NCBI GenBank assembly: GCA_028275145.1
Contig: JAQCNG010000058.1
Coordinates: 1 to 17,067, forward strand
Origin: Halovenus sp.
GTDB taxonomy: Archaea; Halobacteriota; Halobacteria; Halobacteriales; Haloarculaceae
Direction of reading: 5' to 3'
Length of the DNA stretch: 17,067 nt
Below the pieces are notes generated by a model. The model made no database searches and was not told where the DNA came from. It saw only the letters and a program-made list of their open reading frames with translations. This document shows positions 14,346 through 17,067 of the stretch, piece after piece; position 1 is the first letter of the stretch, and each line of letters opens with the position of its first letter. The position numbers and the translations under genes were made by a program.

Positions 14346-14351
14346 TCCTCC
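14346..14351 (-). promoter_or_regulatory. Ribosome-binding site of the MC1 gene
   Basis: On the minus strand GGAGGA lies six bases before the ATG at 14339. A full Shine-Dalgarno is uncommon in this window, where most genes look leaderless. It supports the chosen start. Confidence 0.65.
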
Positions 14352-14369
14352 ATCTAAAATCTGCACAGC

Positions 14370-14383
14370 ATAATATATAAAGA
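14370..14383 (-). promoter_or_regulatory. Strong TATA element of the MC1 gene
   Basis: The minus strand reads TCTTTATATATTAT, the best archaeal TATA match in the window. It is centred about 38 bases before the ATG, giving a leader of roughly 12 bases that includes the ribosome-binding site. Confidence 0.65.
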
Positions 14384-14449
14384 TACCCCATGACCCGGCC
14401 GCCGTCCTGTGATATGCGTCGAGGCACGGAGCCGGACACCCGGTTTGTT

Positions 14450-14475
14450 GGCGAATCGAACGCGAGAGATTCGCC
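14450..14475. other. Hairpin in the MC1 upstream region
   Basis: GGCGAATC (14450-14457) and GATTCGCC (14468-14475) form a perfect 8-bp stem around a 10-base loop. It lies about 110 bases upstream of MC1 and 270 bases upstream of the HD gene. It may be a protein site or part of a small RNA; nothing decides between them. Confidence 0.35.
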
Positions 14476-14697
14476 GGCCCGGCGCTATCGGACTGCTCAC
14501 GCGGGGGTCTCCGTGGCGCGCGCACACCGAGAGGGGCGGCGCGCGCGGCGAGTTGACCTCGACACAGCCCGGTGTTTCGGCCCAGCGAGCGTGTGAGACG
14601 TCACAGAGGCGGGCACCCGCCGTCGACACGGGGACTGTCACGTGCGAACTGTGTGGCAAAAAGAGTACGAACCGAAGAAGATAAAGAATCGAACGGC

Positions 14698-14741
14698 CTT
14701 TTCATATACAAGATGAACGACACACGTTCCACTCGGAGGTG
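14698..14741 (+). promoter_or_regulatory. Promoter and ribosome-binding site of the HD-domain gene
   Basis: TTTTCATATA (14698-14707) would start transcription near 14730. GGAGGTG (14735-14741) is a full Shine-Dalgarno five bases before the GTG at 14747, and it fixes that non-ATG start. Confidence 0.6.
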
Positions 14742-14746
14742 GTGCT

Positions 14747-15439
14747 GTGGGTGTTGAGATACAGGAGTCACCCGTCTCCGAGAAGGAGTTCGCGGCGATG
14801 GAGGGGTTCGTCCACGACTATCTGGTTGCGAGCGTCGCCACCGAGGACGACGGCGGGCGGATGCGCTGGTACCCCTGGCACTCCGCGGAGTACCGGTTCA
14901 ACCACATCCGCAACGTGGTCGACATCGCGGCGGAGATTGCCCGTGGCGAGGGGGCAAACGTCGACGTGACCCGCGTTGCGGCGATGTTCCACGACGTGGC
15001 CAAACTCGAGGTCGACCAGGACCGCCACGCGGAGGCCGGCGCTCGCATCGCACGCGAGTACCTCGAAGCCCACGCCGACTACCCCCAGTCGTTTGTCGAC
15101 CAGGTGTGCCGGTCGGTCCGTGACCACTCCTATCAGGGTGACCTCACGGAGCTCCCACTGGAGACGCGGTGTCTCATCGAGGCGGACCTGCTCGACAAGG
15201 TCGGCGCGAACGGCGCGGTGTTGCTGTTGCTCCGGATGGGGTACGAGTCGCGGACTCACATGGACGCCGCGACGATGGTCGACCGCGTGCGCAAGCGCGG
15301 CCAGGAGGTCCGCCAGCGGGTCCACAGTCGGACGGCAAACGACATCGCCCACCGCCGACTCACCCGGGTGAAGTGGCTCCGGGAGTGGATCGAGGCCGAG
15401 GTTGCGGGTGTCGAGGCCGGCTCGCAGGACTCCGAGTAG
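14747..15439 (+). CDS. HD-domain metal-dependent phosphohydrolase
   Basis: 230 residues from a GTG supported by a perfect ribosome-binding site. The HD superfamily motif is complete: His53 (FNHIRNVVDIA), His82-Asp83 (AMFHDVAK), a further His127 (VRDHSYQG) and Asp147 or Asp150 (EADLLDKVGANG). This is the uncharacterised HD hydrolase type (metal-dependent phosphatase or nucleotidase), seen widely in archaea and bacteria. The substrate is unknown. The last quarter is helical and charged (RVRKRGQEVRQRVHSR through RVKWLREWIEAE) and may serve oligomerisation. It faces the LysE-type gene stop-to-stop with a 69-bp gap. A 14-codon frame overlaps its start (see findings). Confidence 0.87.
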   Translation: MGVEIQESPVSEKEFAAMEGFVHDYLVASVATEDDGGRMRWYPWHSAEYRFNHIRNVVDIAAEIARGEGANVDVTRVAAMFHDVAKLEVDQDRHAEAGARIAREYLEAHADYPQSFVDQVCRSVRDHSYQGDLTELPLETRCLIEADLLDKVGANGAVLLLLRMGYESRTHMDAATMVDRVRKRGQEVRQRVHSRTANDIAHRRLTRVKWLREWIEAEVAGVEAGSQDSE

Positions 15440-15508
15440 TCCACACTGACCCACCCGGTGTGTCGCTGTGGGCTGGACAGCCCCTGGCACAGCGCGGGCC
15501 CGTGGTGC

Positions 15509-16186
15509 TCAGAGCAGTGTGGCCAGTCCGTCCCAGAGAAAGAGCACCCCGAAACCCGCGAGCACGAGCGCACTGAGGGCGGCGACGGCCGGGACGGCAG
15601 CCTCAACCCGGCGACTGGCAGCAACGAGTGCCGCGGGAAAGGCGAGAATCCAGGCGAGCACGCCGCCGAACAGGCCGGCGACCAGCGCGACACTGCCGGT
15701 CTGGACCACCAGCGTCCCGGCGAGTGTGTCCCCGACAGCGGGGAGACGAGCGAGCACGTCGAGTTGACCGGGGTCGAGCAGGCCGATACCGACCGTGAGC
15801 CAGAACAGAATCTGGTAGGGGTTCGTGAGCGCGAGGACGAACGCCTTCGAGAACCCCCGACCGCCGCCGGCACCCTCGCCGGCGAGGGTCGCGCCGGTGC
15901 TCCGTGCGGCGTCGACGGCGAAGTAAAGCATCAACACGCCCCCGACGGTGACCATCGCCCCGCGCAGACCCGGGTAGCGCTCGACGACGGTCACGACACC
16001 GGCAAGGGCCAGCCCCAGAAAGACCAGATCGGCACTCATCGCGCCGAGTCCGGCCCGGAACCCGGCCGGCCAGCCCCGGACGACGCTCTCCTCGGCGATG
16101 ACCGCGTTCATCGGTCCCGGCGGCGCCGCCAGCGCGAGCCCGAAGACCACGCCCGCGGCCAGCGAAACCGCCGCGTCGACGACCAT
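15509..16186 (-). CDS. LysE/RhtB-type membrane exporter
   Basis: 225 residues from the ATG complementary to 16184-16186. The N-terminal signature GLALAAPPGPMNAVIAEESV (Pro-Gly-Pro at 23-25) is the hallmark of the LysE superfamily. The second signature, LTNPYQILFWLTVG, at about 120-133 is also present. Hydrophobic segments lie at about 5-27, 47-68, 75-92, 112-138, 155-188 and 198-222, giving the expected six helices. Members export amino acids or other small solutes by cation antiport; the substrate is not predictable. The same frame stays open upstream, but that part is antisense to the aldo/keto reductase and has no family similarity. An inverted repeat (16194-16210) sits just before the start. 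Confidence 0.88.
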   Translation of the reverse strand: MVVDAAVSLAAGVVFGLALAAPPGPMNAVIAEESVVRGWPAGFRAGLGAMSADLVFLGLALAGVVTVVERYPGLRGAMVTVGGVLMLYFAVDAARSTGATLAGEGAGGGRGFSKAFVLALTNPYQILFWLTVGIGLLDPGQLDVLARLPAVGDTLAGTLVVQTGSVALVAGLFGGVLAWILAFPAALVAASRRVEAAVPAVAALSALVLAGFGVLFLWDGLATLL

Positions 16187-16193
16187 GTTGGCC

Positions 16194-16210
16194 TGTCGCA
16201 GTCCGCGACA
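16194..16210. promoter_or_regulatory. Inverted repeat before the LysE-type gene
   Basis: TGTCGC (16194-16199) and GCGACA (16205-16210) flank five bases. The repeat begins seven bases upstream of the ATG, so it would fold in the 5' leader or overlap a transcription start. No clear TATA box accompanies it. Confidence 0.3.
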
Positions 16211-16289
16211 ATCACGGTTGCGGTCCGGCGTCCGGGTCGAGACACCACCCGCGGGGCAGTTCCGTCGCCGGGAGCACGACCCGACTTCC

Positions 16290-16301
16290 AAACCGGTTTG
16301 A
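16290..16301 (+). promoter_or_regulatory. Palindrome at the aldo/keto reductase promoter
   Basis: CAAACCGGTTTG is a perfect 12-bp palindrome ending 22 bases before the ATG at 16324. Its right half, GGTTTG, sits where a TATA element of a leaderless gene would lie. It is either a weak promoter core or an operator across it. Confidence 0.35.
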
Positions 16302-16323
16302 CCCAGCCCCCCCAAATCTGGGC

Positions 16324-17067
16324 ATGCCCGAACCAGCGGACGTGCCACGTTTCGGAGAGATGCCGATGCTCGGACTCGGCACCTGGCAGAACGACGACCC
16401 CGACCAGTGCGCGACGAGCGTCCAGACGGCCCTGGAGGTGGGCTACCGACACATCGACACCGCACAGGTGTACCGCAACGAGCGGGCGGTCGGGAGAGGG
16501 CTCGCGGCCGCCGACGTGGACCGCGAGGAGGTCTTTCTCGCCACGAAGGTGTGGATATCCAACCTCGAGAGCGGGGACGTCGTCCAGACGACCGAGGAGA
16601 GTCTGGACCGACTCGACACCGACTACGCCGACCTGCTGTACGTCCACTGGCCGGCCGGGGCGTACGACCCCGGCGAGACACTGCCCGCGCTCGAGCGCCT
16701 CGAGGAGCGGGGGCTCGTCCGCCGGGTCGGGGTGTCGAACTTCGAGCCAGACCACGTCGACCGGGCCCGGGAGGCGCTCGACACGCCGGTGTTCGCGAAC
16801 CAGGTGGAGACACACCCGTTTCTCCCCCAGCGGGAGCTGCGGGCGTACGCAAAGCGAGCGGAGATCGGACTGGTGGCGTACTCGCCGCTGGCGCGGGGCG
16901 AGGTGCTCTCGGACCCGACACTCGGCGAGATTGCGGAGAAACACGGCGCGAGCGAACCGCAGGTCGCGCTCGCCTGGTTGCGCGAGCACGGCGTGACGGC
17001 GATTCCGAAGGCCACGAGCGAGGCCCACATCCGGGACAACTGGGAGAGCCTGACACTCTCGCTCGAC
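16324..17067 (+). CDS. Aldo/keto reductase (3' end outside the window)
   Basis: 248 codons are present and the frame is still open at the last base. The family is usually 265-280 residues, so only a short tail is missing. The catalytic tetrad is complete: Asp45 and Tyr50 in HIDTAQVY, Lys75 in TKVW, and His108 in LYVHWP. GVSNFEPDHV, ANQVETHPFLPQ and AYSPLARGEVL line the NADPH-binding barrel, and IPKATSEAHIRDNW is the cofactor-clamping C-terminal motif. It reduces aldehydes or ketones such as methylglyoxal or 2,5-diketo-gluconate-type substrates in the cytoplasm; the exact substrate is open. The start follows a palindrome at promoter distance and gives the normal short lead-in to the first barrel strand. 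Confidence 0.9.
   Translation, partial: MPEPADVPRFGEMPMLGLGTWQNDDPDQCATSVQTALEVGYRHIDTAQVYRNERAVGRGLAAADVDREEVFLATKVWISNLESGDVVQTTEESLDRLDTDYADLLYVHWPAGAYDPGETLPALERLEERGLVRRVGVSNFEPDHVDRAREALDTPVFANQVETHPFLPQRELRAYAKRAEIGLVAYSPLARGEVLSDPTLGEIAEKHGASEPQVALAWLREHGVTAIPKATSEAHIRDNWESLTLSLD

Larger units (their letters stand above)
14340..14746. other. 407-bp intergenic region between the MC1 and HD-domain genes
   Basis: The left end holds the MC1 promoter (to about 14386). A hairpin lies at 14450-14475. From about 14476 to 14640 the sequence is very G+C-rich with no convincing gene. From about 14650 to 14712 it turns A/T-rich and holds two TATA-like runs, GATAAAGA (14680-14687) and TTTTCATATA (14698-14707). 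A frame open from 14409 to 14684 has atypical composition and no start signal, so I do not call it a gene. No tRNA is recognisable. Confidence 0.6.

Noticed and set aside
14400..14740. A tRNA or other structured RNA gene in the intergenic stretch
   Set aside because: I found no cloverleaf, T-loop GTTCGA box or CCA-proximal stem. Only one isolated hairpin is visible.
15458..16996. Plus-strand open frame of 512 codons across the LysE-type and reductase genes
   Set aside because: It is low-complexity in composition. The two real genes in other frames have full family signatures.

Overview
The window is a G+C-rich stretch of chromosome from a halophilic archaeon (class Halobacteria). The evidence is the strong bias toward G or C at third codon positions, acidic proteins rich in Asp and Glu, TATA-type boxes about 27 bases before several start codons (leaderless mRNAs), and archaeal or haloarchaeal families: aRF1, a multi-OB-fold RPA with its RPAP partner, MC1 chromosomal protein, a CHY zinc finger and an HTTM protein. 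I cannot name the genus. No rRNA, tRNA, CRISPR array, insertion sequence or integrase is visible, and the stretch reads as ordinary chromosome.

Layout. 1-186 is the 3' end of the translation release factor gene. 274-1260 is an NAD-dependent sugar epimerase. It meets a Tat/lipobox-type DsbA-like thiol-disulfide lipoprotein (1261-2148, minus) stop-to-stop with no base between them. Divergent from the lipoprotein, 87 bp away, is a three-gene operon (2236-5865) for an RPA-type single-stranded-DNA-binding protein, its associated protein RPAP and a calcineurin-like phosphoesterase. The order and coupling match the rpa1-rpap1-rpe operon described in Haloferax volcanii. A 99-residue protein of unknown function (5867-6166, minus) abuts the operon end and carries two adjacent hairpins inside its coding sequence. 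Then come a short-chain dehydrogenase (6284-7066), a CHY zinc-finger protein (7109-7495, minus), a sulfatase-family protein (7578-8867), a GNAT acetyltransferase (8973-9563) and an HTTM membrane protein (9756-11309), each apparently with its own promoter.

The right third holds a P1B-type metal ATPase (11474-13864) whose transmembrane residues point to Zn/Cd rather than Cu, with a candidate operator over its promoter. It is followed by the DNA-bending protein MC1 (14031-14339, minus), a 407-bp gene-poor stretch, an HD-domain hydrolase (14747-15439), a LysE-type exporter (15509-16186, minus) and an aldo/keto reductase cut by the window end (16324-17067).

How the genes work together. Only the RPA operon is a clear functional unit: an ssDNA-binding complex with an accessory phosphoesterase. 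The other genes are mostly single units with alternating strands and tight convergent ends. I did not find a convincing undescribed multi-gene system. The most unusual items are the hairpin-bearing small protein at 5867-6166, the repeat-expanded ends of the redox lipoprotein, the half-site cluster before the metal ATPase, and the leader region of the HD gene.
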